Shown piece by piece: positions 32,939 to 45,852 of a stretch of DNA of 64,000 bases (positions are counted from its first letter, which is position 1; the number at the start of each line of letters is the position of its first letter). Position numbers and translations under genes: made by a program. The notes under the pieces were generated by a model that was given only the letters and a program-made list of their open reading frames with translations, was not told where the DNA came from and ran no database searches. The DNA is taken from NCBI GenBank assembly GCA_018398815.1, contig CM031601.1, positions 35,589,454 through 35,653,453 of the forward strand, given 5' to 3'. Source of the stretch: Conus ventricosus. Lineage: Eukaryota; Mollusca; Gastropoda; Neogastropoda; Conidae.

Positions 32939-33949
32939 TATACATGATTAAAGAAAAACGGTCTTCATCAGAGCTGTACACGACAGAGGTGGAAAGTGAG
33001 GAATACACGAGAGAGCAGATAAAATGTTATTCAGTTTCAGGCCATTGCCCCATTCGAAGGGCTGTAAACACATCGTGGGATATGACCAACTAGCTACATC
33101 GACATTGTTCACAGCAAGGGCTTGGCATGTGCAATGACAACGTACTAAATACCATGTTTTAATGAGGAAAACCGATTACACACGTCAATATTGTGAAGTA
33201 ATAATGAGTTCAAAGTTATTCATTTTGAAGTCATTTAAAAGCTTTGTATATATAAACAGAGAATTTTCTCATCGTTTTTCTTGTTTTATGACAAAATCAA
33301 CTGGAGTGAATTTGTGTTCCTGCTAATGGTGCATTTAAGGAGAAAAATGGCGTTTTTAAACCAGGAAGACTCCAGCAACTTAGCACAAAAAGAACTTCAT
33401 TTTAATATACTTCTTTACATTAAGGACAAATCATTTCACCCTGACTTTGACATTACCTGAAACTACATACGCAAAATCTAACTTTGGTCCTCACACTTCT
33501 GACATACCTCAAGTGTTTATCATACTATATATTTTGACGTCTGGTCATCCCTTGATTTCCCCAAATATATGAGAAACAGTTTATACCCAAAGTACTATGA
33601 ACATAGTTTGTCAAACTGCCCCCCCCCCCCCCACCTCTCCCCTTTTTGTGATTTATAAGCTTTAAATGGAAATCTATGCTCAATCCTCTGAACGAATTTC
33701 AACCACCTGTTCACAATTCAACAACGGCATTTTTAATACAAAGTGGGAATCTTTCGAGTTCTGTATACACTACAATTGTTTGAAATATTTATGCTTACAC
33801 CAAGGTGTGTTTCCATAGCGAATAAAATGTACATGAGATACAGAGAGCCAGAGATGGATGCACTAGAGAGAAAGAGAAAAAAAGTACATGAAAAAGGTAT
33901 ACTTGTACGAGATAAAGGGAGTAAAGAGAGAGGGGGAGGGAGGGAGAAA

Positions 33950-34701
<752 letters not shown>

Positions 34702-34770
<69 letters not shown>

Positions 34771-34838
34771 AACACGCAAGCACGCACGCACGCACGCACG
34801 CACACACGCGAACACACACACACACACACACCACACCC

Positions 34839-34870
<32 letters not shown>

Positions 34871-34874
34871 CGCA

Positions 34875-34928
<54 letters not shown>

Positions 34929-35002
34929 GTGCGCGCGCACAAGCTTGCAGATACATATGCACATACACACGCGCGGGGGCGGGGGGGGGGGGGGGGGGGG
35001 GG
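34702..35002 (+). repeat. (CA)n microsatellite block and poly(G)
   Basis: CA tracts with CACG islands to 34927, then a G run at about 34979-35002. Confidence 0.95.
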
Positions 35003-35044
35003 ACGAATGCATGCAGGGACAAAACTAGACATGTGCTATAGGAG

Positions 35045-35905
35045 TTCAGGTTATGGAAGTTGATAAAACCAGGTATCTGAAAAGATTATCGTTAAAAGAG
35101 GAGAGCGTAGCCGTTGTTGTGAGGTTCACTGGAAAGGAATTCCACGGACATGCTCCTGAGAATGACAACTAGTTTGAAAGATACAATTCGAGGTCTTGGT
35201 AAAGATAATCTCTGGTGCGATCTACAATTCTTCAGGACTGATTTTGTAAATAGTTTAGACAAATAGATGGGAGATTATTGTTCAAAATCTTGAATATCGT
35301 TATACCTTTCATAAAGCGGAGATAGTCCAAAAGAGGTAGGATGTATAACTGTTTCAATTTTGTTCTGTCGATAGGTGTGGATCAGGTAAAATAAGCTTAG
35401 CTGCTTTCCGATACAGGGAGTCTAATCTTTTCAGATGTACCCAACATAGTCATTCCTACAGGGGAAGCAAAATCAATATGAGATCTTATGTGGGCATTGT
35501 AGAATTTTTTTAAATGGGAACTAGAAATAAATGAAATGTTTAGTTTCTTTAAAATAAACACGTTTTCGAAATGATTTTGCATATATGATTGATATGGCCA
35601 TCCCACTGTAGTTGGTCGTCTACAACTAATCCTAGTAGCCTATGTTCCTTATCTAATTGATTAGACGGTCTTCCATAGATAAACTAAGAGGAAACAAACC
35701 GAGCTGATGTTTTTTATCGAGTGGATAAAATCATGCACTCTGTCTTGGTAGGGTTTAAGTACATGCATTATTTTCACACCAGTGTTCTACTTCCATGAGA
35801 CTTTCTTGTAAGCGATCATTAATATCCTTGTCAGCTGTATATATAGTAACCATCACAGCAAACATTCACATGATACGTTGTTTTTTGAATGTGTAATCTT
35901 CACCA
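35045..35905 (-). mobile_element. CR1-like LINE, 3' half of reverse transcriptase
   Basis: Read on the minus strand from about 35905 downward: a piece just before the catalytic box, TADKDINDRLQESLMEVEHW (about 35790-35850), LDKEHRLLGLVVDDQLQWDG (about 35590-35655), FYNAHIRSHIDFASPV (about 35452-35500) and a C-terminal FSGACPWNSFPVNL near 35125-35165. These complete the element that begins at 41190 on the same strand. The QGS-containing motif B is missing at the junction with the inserted plus-strand LINE. Confidence 0.8.
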
Positions 35906-38900
35906 TGGCCCTTTACTTTGTCGTAGTGGTGGGGCTTGTGTGCTTTTACGATCCCGAGAGCTATGCCAGATAGGTGCAACCATACTGGACGGGTCAAGGG
36001 GGAGAAGCCAGACGAAATTTGGACCACCTCCTAGAGGAAATAGGTTTGCGCGGGGTTTTAACTGCCCGGCCTATAAAAAAGCCAGTTACAGAAACGTCCA
36101 CGATACTTTGCATGTCCGGGTGAGGAAGACAATCTAGCCAGATTGCGTATAAAAGCGTCGCAGTGAAAGCCGAAAGGAAGCTGCTTCGCCGAGGACTCTT
36201 CTGGCGTCCAAGACAACTACCCGGATCGGCACATGGAACGTTCGGGACCATGTACGAGGCTGGGAAAACTGCACAGGTTGCAGCAGAGATGCAGCAGTAC
36301 AACCTCGCTGTGTTAGGCTTGTGCGAAAACCAAATGGACCCACTTAGGATTGATGCGGCTGGCACTGGGGAGACCTTGATCTACTAAGGGCATGAAGAAG
36401 AGAGAGCCCACACACCCAAGGGGTCGGGCTTATCCTCTCCAGACAGGCTGCGGCAGCACTGATGGAGTGGACTGCTGTGTCACCGCGCATCATCACCGCA
36501 AGATTCTGCACCAGAGTGCGGAAAACACTCATTGTGCCAATGCCACGCACCCACCAATGATGCAGACAACAGTTGAAAGAAACTTCAAACGAGATACTAA
36601 AAATCCCCCAAACAACCAGAAGAAGAAAGGAGATCTACTGATCTTGATGGGTGACATCAATACCAAAAAATGCCGGAAATGACAATAGTGATAGGGAACA
36701 AAGCATGGGAAAGGAAGGCCTTGGAGACATGAATGAAAACGGAGAGCTGTTCTGTGACTTCTGTGTCTTCAATAATTGACAATTGGCGGTAGCTTGTTCC
36801 CTCACAAGACCATCCAAAAAGCTACCTGGTTTCCCCGGGACAGCCACACAGAAAACCAGATTGACCACATTTGGATCAGCAACAGCTTTAGGAGTTCACT
36901 ACGGATGTCAGAGCAATGAGAGGGGCAGATGTTGGGTCGACCATCACCCCTTTTTGTGGGGAAGTTCAAGTTCAAGCTGAAGAGACATGCCGGAAGACCA
37001 ACAAGCCAGGGAACAGATTTAACGGGACATGCTAAAAGACCTCAGACAAAAGACAGCTTCAATGTGGAACTTCCAACAGATTTGACACATTAGCATCCCT
37101 TGTCGATGAAGAGCCCTCAGTAGAACAGCTCTGGGAACAATCAAAGGCAGTGCTTAGTGAAACATGTGAAGATTCTGGGAAGGAAGACAAGAGTCCACAA
37201 GCCCTGGATGTCAGCAGAGACACTGAAGAAAATGAAAGAGAGAAAAGATAGGAAAGCAGCAGTCAACATAAGCAGAACCAGAGCAAGTAAGGCAGAGGCA
37301 CGAAACTGCACACAGAAGCAACAAAGAAGTGAGGGGAAACATAAGACAAAGGGCAAGGAGAAACTATGCGGAGAACCGGCAGAAGAAGCAGAAAAAGCAG
37401 CCGGACAGAAAAACATGAAGAGCTGTATGACAAACACGGGAAATTAGCAGGGAGTCGACGAGTTACGAGGCATCTGTGAAGGACAAGGACGGGAAACGCT
37501 CACCAACCCAGATGCCCAGTTGCACCGCTGAAAGAACACTTCCAGGAGCTCCTCAACCGCCAGCACCACCAGATTCACCGGGGCAACCACCCTCCGAGAC
37601 ACCACTAGACATCCCCCAACCACCCCCTACCAAGGAAGAGATCCGAAAGGCCTCCGACAAACCCCAAGAAAAAACAAAGCACCAGGCCCGACACTAAACC
37701 CACCGGAAACATCAAAACTGGCAGCGAAGCAACCATCAATATGCTTCATGAACTCTTCCAGAAAGTTTGGGAGACCGAAGAACTACCCCGAGACAGGAAG
37801 CAAAGGCTACCTTATTAAGCTCCCTAAGAAAGGAAACCTGAAAGAGTGCAAGAACTGGAGAGGTATTACACTGCTCAGCATCCCCGGAAGGTCTTCAACA
37901 GATCATCCTCGAGCGGGGTGAAGGACAACATCGCCAAAGCTGAGAAAAGAACAGCTGGATTCCGCAGTGAAAGATCAGCACGACCAGATAGCTGCTCTCC
38001 GTATCATCATCGAGCAGTCACTGGAATGGAACTCGCCCCTGTATGTCACCTTTGTCGACTTCGAGAAGGGCCCTTTTATAGCATCGACAGACCACCCTCT
38101 GGGAAACTTCTTTCCCACCATGGCTACCAGAGAAATTCATAAACCTCATCCGAGCAGCATATGAACTTCAATATGCCAAGTGGTACACGGTGGATCCTGA
38201 CGGACCCTTTGAAAATCTTGAGCGGCGTTCGTCAGGGCTGCTGCTCTCACCGTTCCTGTTCCCGATTGCCATCGACTGGATCAATGAGAGAACGATACAA
38301 GATCAACCCAAAGTGGACTCTGACCTCCCGGCTGGAAGACAAATTGACTTTGCCGGGTGATGTTGCCCTCCTGTCCCACCGTCACAGCCACATGCAGGAG
38401 AAAACCGCTGCCCTGGACAGTACTGCCGCGTGGACAGGAAATGAAGATCAGTAAGGGAAAAACCAGGGTGATGAGGATCAAAGAGCTAACGACAAACAAC
38501 ATTGTACTAGACGGAAAGACCTGGAGAACGTCGACAGCTTCACATACCTCGCAGCTTGTCAGCAAGGACGGAGGCACAGACAAAGACATCCAAACAAGAT
38601 AGGCAGGGCATCCGCAGCTTTCAAGATGCTCCGACCTGTCTGGACCTCACACGCCATCTCTGCAAAAATCAAAATCCGCATCTTGAACACAAATGTGAAG
38701 TCTGTGCTTCTCTATGCCTGTGAAACGTGGCGCACCACCAAGTCATCGACACACAGCCTGCAGACCGTGAACAGATGTTTGAGGTACATCTATCGCATCC
38801 GGTGGCAGGACATGGTCACAAACGAAGACTTGTGGAGAAGAGCCGGACAAAGAGCCCATTGAAGATCAAATTAAGCGCAGGAAGTGGGGCTGGCTTGGCC

Positions 38901-39143
38901 ATACCCTCAGAAAACCGGCATCCAGCGTTGTCCGCCATGCCTTGCGATGGAACCCACAGGGAAGACGCAAGAGAGGCCGACCGCGCACCACCTGGAGAAG
39001 ATCAACGGAGGCGGAGACAACTCGACTGAGCTATTCCTGGGGCCAGCTGGAAGTCGCCGCCCGGGACAGGCAGAGATGGAGAAGGCTCATGGATGACCTA
39101 TGCTCCAGTAGGAGCCAATGGGAATAAGTAAGTAAGTAAGTGT
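35906..39143 (+). mobile_element. APE-type LINE inserted in the minus-strand LINE
   Basis: After a 5' region (CTTTTACGATCCCGAGAGCT, about 35943-35962) the endonuclease starts TRIGTWNVR (about 36211) and, after a frame change, MYEAGKTAQVAAEMQQYNLA. Later pieces include ILMGDINTKKC (about 36640-36672), a linker rich in Lys/Glu (37160-37450), PSGTRWILTDP then SGVRQGC (about 38220-38240) in the reverse transcriptase, and the C-terminal RRKRGRPRTTWRRS (about 38957-39000). The 3' tail is (AAGT)4 at 39124-39141. It is related to LINE proteins often annotated as craniofacial development protein 2-like; many frameshifts make it inactive. Confidence 0.85.
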
Positions 39144-39659
39144 ACCACTTTCTTGACTAATTTTTAAAGCAGAATAAGGATACATTGAGTAAGACTTGTT
39201 GATATCCGTCTCCAAGATAAGACTCAAAGAGAGCTGTTGTTTGTGAACTTTTGGTATACATATAAATCTTTTCTTTTGGTATACATTTCAATCTTTTCTA
39301 ACAAAATATCATGATTAACCAGATCAAAAGCTTTTTTAAGGTCAATGAATATTACATCAGTTAGTTGAGAATTGATCATTGCAGACAACCATGTGTCCAA
39401 CAAATGTGTGAAAGCTGTATGAAATCAGACTGCAAACTGTGGATGAGGTTATGTCTTTCCAAATAACTGAAGAAAAAAATTTATACGAGTTTTTTTTTTT
39501 TGTTTTGTATAGGTTTAGATCATATTGATAACATGGATATAGGTCTATAATTGCTAATTTCCGTGATTTCTTTAGTGTATTATCTTTGCTTTCTTTAATG
39601 CCACTGGAAAAAACATGATTCTGTGTGCACAAATTTATACATATATATGCATATGTAAT

Positions 39660-39758
<99 letters not shown>

Positions 39759-41190
39759 ATATATATATATATATATAATATATATATAGGTTAGGCTTTC
39801 CGCAATACAGGGTAGACGACTTCAATATACTCGAACTGATTTCGTCCGACCCTGAAGATTTTGTTGTTTTTCATTGAGATTATTTGTTTTCCAACTTCAT
39901 GTACACCTATTAGAGGAATAGTAAATGGCTGAATGGCTGGACTCCATTTGTCTTCTGTTTACAAAAGGTTGAAAGCATCCGTGAACAGTGTGTTCTACTG
40001 TTGTTGTCTTGCGACTGCTGTACTGACTATTGAGAAAAAAATGATCACTGAAATTATCTGCTGTGAAAGGTTGAGGTATAATGGGGAAACTTTTGTTGGA
40101 ACCTCTAGTTGCAGTGTTGTTGGCTCGCCATATGGTAGATGTATCTTTGTTGCTTTCAATAAGCCTATCAAAAAGTTATTTTCTCAGATTTTTGTATCAA
40201 ATGTTTAAAATAATCTCACTGAGCTCTGAATTCTTTAAAACGTTTCTCTTGTCTTTTTTCATGTCTTTTTCATTTTTTGCTTCATCGATCTCTTTTGTAT
40301 AGCAATATTGTATAACAGAGTACTTTACTCTGTTTTGTCGTATGGGTGCATGTTTGTCTAGAACCTGAGGAAAACTATCGTGCCAAGTCTGGAAGGCAGT
40401 GTTAGAATCATTTGTGTGATATATGGAATCGAAAGGGGGTATGGTGACATCCATAAGAAAGGCAGTCTCCTTAAAGTGTTTGTAGGATCTGTACAGTATG
40501 CAAGTGTGTCCCTTCTTTTTTTTATTTTGGTAATTTAGATTTCCATGTAGTGGCATAATGATCACCGATTGTCAATTTTGCAACTTTAACATTTTCAGCT
40601 GCGTTAGGGTTATTGGAGTAAAGATGATCAATAATGGAGGCAAATGTTGCCGTACCCCTAGTTGGAGTTGACATGAACTGTGTTAATCCTAGCAGCGCCA
40701 TGGTGGAGTTCCAGGCTTGGGGTTGTTTAAGCATATTAAAGTTGAAGTCCCCGAGTAAAAGGACGATGTTTTTGCTTATATCTATCTGGTCAATCACACA
40801 CAAGAAATTGTCATACCACTCAAAAATGGATGTAGGATTGCGGTAAAAAGTACATATGAGTAATGGAGTTGTTTTCTTGTTTTATTTTGTCCTTATGCGC
40901 TCCACTTTGTCTAATTCTAAATCCGAACGTCTTCGAATAAGTTGTTGTATGGAACAATAGATATATACTGCAATTCCAGTTTCTCCAGGAAAAGAAGGAT
41001 CCTTCCTGATGACGGAGTAATTTTGGATTGCTATATTCTCATCACTGAGTAGGCGTGTTTTAGTAGTACCAAAGAAATAGAAATGATCATGGCTATTTAT
41101 AAGCACATCAGTATCAGTCACTTAGTTTGCAAGGTGATACACATTCTGATGGCCAATTCGTAACTTCTGTCCCTTTTTAAAATCTGTCAT
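39144..41190 (-). mobile_element. CR1-like LINE, endonuclease and 5' half of reverse transcriptase
   Basis: ORF2 appears to begin with ATG at 41190 and reads KKGQKLRIGHQNVYHL. The endonuclease continues through NYSVIRKDPSFPGETGIAVY (about 40960-41020), LLLGDFNFNMLKQP (about 40715-40760), FASIIDHLYSNNPNA and TIGDHYATTWKS (about 40540-40575). Reverse transcriptase motif A, VIFIDLKKAFDLVNHDIL, lies at about 39300-39355, and ESYLGDGYQQVLLN near 39205-39250. The sequence then meets the TAAG tail of the plus-strand LINE at 39143. Several frameshifts are present. Confidence 0.85.
39661..39789 (+). repeat. (CA)n and (AT)n microsatellites
   Basis: CA tract 39661-39700, then AT tract to about 39789, inserted within the reverse transcriptase region of the minus-strand LINE. 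Confidence 0.95.
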
Positions 41191-41510
41191 GTCAATTGAT
41201 TACCTGTGCAATCACCTGTACGGTGGTGAAAATAAAGCAACTATTACACAAACGTTGTCAATAACGAATTAATAAATGACACAAAAAAGGTCAAAGTAAC
41301 ATAGTGTATAGGTAACAAGGCAATATATATGGTAAAATCCTACAGAATTATCAACAACAACAAAAAAGACACGCACACTTTTAAGTTTTTTCGCCCACAC
41401 ATGGGAACGTAAAAGTTTGTAAGGAAAACCGTGAAAAAATGGTTAAACTGAAAAGGAAAGAGTACACGTTGTCAAACACGAGTGTAGTCCACTCGAAAAG
41501 AGCACCTACT

Positions 41511-42268
41511 TCAGGTTCTCGCGCACTTCTGTACGGCAGGTTCTCGCGCACTTCTGTACTGCAGGTTCTCGCGCACTTCTGTACTGCAGGTTCTCGCGCA
41601 CTTCTGTACTGCAGGTTCTCGCGCACTTCTGTATTGCTGGTTCTTGCGCACTTCTGTACTGCAGGTTCTCGCACACTTCTGTATCCTGGTTCTCGCGCAC
41701 TTCTGTACTGCAGGTTCTGCGCACTTCTGTATTGCTGGTTCTCGCGCACTTCTGTACTGCAGGTTCTGCGCACTTCTGTATTGCTGGTTCTCGCGCACTT
41801 CTGTACTGCAGGTTCTCGCGCACTTCTGTATTGCTGGTTCTCGCGCACTTCTGTACTGCAGGTTCTCGCGCACTTCTGTACTGCAGGTTCTGCGCACTTC
41901 TGTACTTCAGGTTCTCGCGCACTTCTGTACTGCAGGTTCTCGCGCACTTCTGTACTGCAGGTTCTCGCGCACTTCTGTACTGCAGGTTCTGCGCACTTCT
42001 GTATTGCTGGTTCTCGCGCACTTCTGTACTGCAGGTTCTCGCGCACTTCTGTATTGCTGGTTCTCGCGCACTTCTGTACTGCAGGTTCTCGCGCACTTCT
42101 GTACTGCTGGTTCTCGCGCACTTCTGTACTGCAGGTTCTCGCGCACTTCTGTATTGCTGGTTCTCGCGCACTTCTGTACTGCAGGTTCTCGCGCACTTCT
42201 GTATTGCTGGTTCTCGCGCACTTCTGTACTGCAGGTTCTCACGCACTTCTGTACTGCTGGTTCTCGCG
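41511..42268 (+). repeat. 25 bp minisatellite, about 30 units, two unit types
   Basis: Units are GGTTCTCGCGCACTTCTGTA plus CTGCA or TTGCT, with rare CTGCT, CTTCA and CCT variants and a recurrent loss of TC (GGTTCTGCGC). No stop occurs in several frames on either strand, giving long artificial open frames. It lies between ORF1 and ORF2 of the minus-strand LINE. Confidence 0.97.
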
Positions 42269-42458
42269 CCACAAAAGAAGGAAATCCTTTGCTTCAACGC
42301 CATACAGGCATAGTTGATGGTTCATACACTGTGTCAATGTATGCACATTTTTAGCGAACCACACGTAAAGCGTCCTATAAAGATGAAGCCGTAACGACCA
42401 AAGGATTTATTGGAAGTGTCAAGTCCTTGGAACAGCACATCTAAACTGCCTCGTAATG

Positions 42459-42460
<2 letters not shown>

Positions 42461-42505
<45 letters not shown>

Positions 42506-42509
42506 CTCC

Positions 42510-42576
<67 letters not shown>
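42461..42576 (+). repeat. Compound (CT)n-(CA)n microsatellite
   Basis: CT tract to about 42530, then CA to 42576. 41191-41510 and 42269-42460 have no other recognisable feature. Confidence 0.95.
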
Positions 42577-42577
<1 letters not shown>

Positions 42578-42879
42578 CTGAGCAGCAACAACTTAAACAG
42601 AATAATCGAAAGTCACCGCCAACGACTGCCTTTGTGACTGTGTCTTAAAACTGAAACTGTCACAGTGTTTTCTTTTCAGTCGACAAGCAGTTAACTGTAA
42701 AACAGGAATTTAGGGGTAAAAAGAAAGAAAAATGTTATGCAGCAAGGAGTAACAACAGCAACAATACACAGACTAAAGACTTCCGAATCACCTAAGCACA
42801 GGTTTGAGTCTGACTAACACAGAATGCTCATTAGAAACGGCCGAAGAAGCTATGTTATTATCTTTATTGCTTGCATGGA

Positions 42880-44320
42880 TCAGGGCCAAGACTAGTGTTT
42901 ACACTGGTGTCCCTTGGACTGGGACTTAAGGGACTGGAGGAGGTTATCCAGGGTGAAGCTGTAGATCTTGTTGGCAACGGGGGCCAAAAGTCTAGACGAA
43001 AGTGGGACTGGTGTTGCATAGGACTGTTTTGTTGGCTGCGTTCTGGATATTGTATATTCTTAGCAACCGCTGATCTATTGACGAGTGAGAGTGAGTATGA
43101 GGAGAAAGGTTGTTCATGAGTGTGACTTGCGACGGGACATGCTCCGTGGTCTTGGGTGTTGGTGGTTTGTGGTTATAATGGTAGTGGCTTGGATATTCTG
43201 ACGCTGTGCTCTAGCAAAGAGGGTCGGCTGGTTTGTTTTGATCTCGGAATGTGTGGCTGCGACTCGATATAGTAGATGTTCCCATATCGGATTTTAATTT
43301 TGTTCCTTCCGTGCTAGGAAATAATCTATCATGGTATAGAACTTGTCTCGGAGCACCATTTTTGGTAAGAAATGTGGGAGTGTGATCTGTTAATTGAATT
43401 TTTATCTGGTGCAGGCTTGATTTGAGATTTGAGTTGGATAGAGCAGCAGCTTGCGTCAGATTATGACGACCAAATGTGGGTATGATGGAAGATGCTTTGA
43501 TGGATGCTTGTGGGGAAACTGCAGAAATCTTTTGAATGAGATGGACCTATGCGGTTTGTTTGACTGAACCATCTTCACAGCTATAGATACCAGCATGGAA
43601 TGTTCCATGTGCGATGTGTTGATGTGGATACCTATGGAACGTGACGTGTTTGATGTGCTTATGTGGATACCTACATGGAATGTGACGTGTTAGATGTGAT
43701 GTGGCTGGAGTGTGTCTAACCATTTCTGTAAGTCAGTGACAGCCAGTCCAGAGCTACAAGGTTTTTTAAACTTGGAAGTTGCGCAATGACATTTTCTGTG
43801 CGTTAACACCTCATAGATTATCGTCTCCAATTAATATTGCCTGCGACTGGGTATGGGCTGATGTGTTTCCTGTCCTGTTTTGAAGTCGAATTTGAAGCTT
43901 TTGTAGAGTCTGGACCAGGGTCATCGTTTTGGTCTGTGTCAAGTGCAGCAAAATGGTTTGATATGGAAACAGGGGAAGTTAACTTCTGCGATAACGATGC
44001 TGTATGTGATAGTGAAGCTTTCATGCTAGTATCTGTCGACTTGTGGTGGGTGGGTGAAAGCTTATATGACTGGCTAGGATTGCTTGAGCGGTTTAGATCA
44101 GTATTGTGAACAGTGATTGTGTTAGTATCAAGGAGTGGTCGTGTTGCGTTTGAGGTATGCTTTGGAGATGAAGTGGTACGGTTTGTTTGATGTGCCTCAA
44201 GTGCTTTCTTGAGGTCTCGCAGCACGTTTCTTTGGCTGTCTCTGCTGTGTGAAAGTTTGGTCGTTTTGTAAGGGTTGCATTTTCTTGTGTTATTTTTTTC
44301 CAGTGCTTCGTTCATGGATA
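42880..44320 (-). pseudogene. LINE ORF1 remnant with SGNH/esterase-like domain
   Basis: On the minus strand a frame opens near ATG 44315 (MNEALEKNNTRKCNPYKTTK) and continues as a Ser/Thr-rich linker to a stop near 43820. Downstream, in other frames, are HVTFHVGIHI (about 43670-43700, with a local triplication of about 50 bp), SIIPTFGRHNLTQAAALSNS-like readings (about 43440-43500), DHTPTFLTKNGAPRQ (about 43345-43392) and LYHDRLFPSTEGTK (43297-43338). This arrangement resembles the esterase domain in ORF1 of CR1-like LINEs. The expected His of the last block reads as Phe. It probably belongs to the LINE at 39144-41190. Confidence 0.55.
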
Positions 44321-44350
44321 GTTCTGTGCATACTGAAGACAGAAAAAGCC

Positions 44351-44445
44351 TTGTTACTGGAAGTAAGGATGTATGTATGCATACCCTTTTTAGAACGACA
44401 CACAGACACCCAGACACACACACACACACACACACCACACACACA

Positions 44446-44483
<38 letters not shown>

Positions 44484-44485
44484 TC

Positions 44486-44528
<43 letters not shown>

Positions 44529-44940
44529 CTCTCTCAATCTCTCTCTCTCTTTCTCTCCCCTCTCTCTTTACAACAGATGTAAAACTAAAAGCACTGAATA
44601 TGCTTCCTGTTTAAGCAATTGGAATTCAAAAAGGCATCATTTACGTTTACAATCACCACAGATATCATCCATGTTATATCAATGCCCTTTTACTTGTTAC
44701 TGGAAGTAAGGATGTATGTATGCATACCCTTTTTAGAACCACAACACACACCACACACCCCTCACTCTCTCCTCTCTCTCTCTCTCTCTCTCCTTCTCTC
44801 TCTCTCTCTCTCTCTTTAACAACAGATGTATAACTAAAAGCACTGAATATGCTTCCTGTTTAAGCTATTGGAACTCAAAAGGCATCATTTACGTTTACAA
44901 TCACCACAGATATCATCCATGTTATATCAATGCCCTTTTT
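44351..44940 (+). repeat. Tandem duplication of about 343 bp
   Basis: Copy 1 (44351-44693) and copy 2 (44694-44940) share TTACTGGAAGTAAGGATGTA at the start and GATATCATCCATGTTATATC at the end. The copies differ mainly in the length of their internal CA/CT microsatellite, which is almost lost as CA in copy 2. Confidence 0.92.
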
Positions 44941-45091
44941 ACGAGAATGAACGCTCTTCTGGAACAGCTCGAGGAAATTCTTTCTCTACTACCTACCTTG
45001 GTATTTCTTACCAAGCCACAAAAATTGTCACTTACTGTTATCGTGTGCCATCGTGTACCGGTGGAAATGGAGGACACGTATAAACATCGCA

Positions 45092-45095
45092 TGCG
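45092..45095. repeat. Target site duplication, left copy
   Basis: TGCG immediately before the foldback element; repeated at 46215-46218. Confidence 0.8.
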
Positions 45096-45479
45096 TTGAT
45101 GCAGCGCAATTTGTTCCAACGCGGCAATTTGTTCCAATGGTACAAATTGCCGCACCGACTGCGGCAATTTGTTAATATTTTCTTTGGTACATTTTGCAGC
45201 ACCTGTACCTGTTAAATGAGATAGAGGTTGCGAAAATCAAACTTGTAATATTTAGAAATTAAGATTTAACACATTCGGGCCAACCGAGGAGGCATATTTT
45301 GTGCCGTCTTCCGACCACCACCGACACCTCCCGACACCCCACCCCGACCCTCCGACACCCATCCTCGACATGGGAAGGTATATTTTTGTGCCGTCTTCCG
45401 ACCACCACCGACACTTCTCGACACCCCAAACCCGACACTTCGACACCCATCCCCGACACCGGTGCGTATCGCTATCGCT
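45096..45479 (+). repeat. Left inverted arm of foldback element
   Basis: About 384 bp, contains GCGGCAATTTGT/ACAAATTGCCGC hairpins in the first 85 bp and two CCGACACC-rich blocks in the inner half. Confidence 0.9.
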
Positions 45480-45757
45480 ACGTCTCTCTAGCTCTACATT
45501 ACGTTGGCACTATCACCAAAATCACTACGATTTTATGTCATTAGCACTACGTCTCAACACAACTAAGATCGTTTAGCACTACGGCCGCTACCGCTACTGT
45601 CGTGGGGTATGCATCTGCCTCCATCCCCTGCCTATAAATATTGCCCCTACTCCCCCCATTTGTTCGAAAAATACCTCCTCCCCCTCCCCCCCTCGCCCCC
45701 CTCCCCCCGTCTCCACCACCGTGCGTGCATGCGTGCGTGTGTGCGTTGCGTTGCGTG

Positions 45758-45760
<3 letters not shown>

Positions 45761-45836
<76 letters not shown>
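45761..45836 (+). repeat. (GT)n microsatellite in foldback centre
   Basis: GT tract in the unpaired central segment, preceded by GCGTGCATGCGTGCG. Confidence 0.95.
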
Positions 45837-45852
45837 CCTGAGGGCAGAAGAA

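Noticed and set aside
41439..42317. Long open frames on both strands
   Set aside because: They follow the 25 bp minisatellite; several frames are equally open and none has a domain.
43818..44537. Single 239-codon minus-strand gene
   Set aside because: The first 70 codons are GA/GT microsatellite; only the part from about 44315 resembles LINE ORF1.
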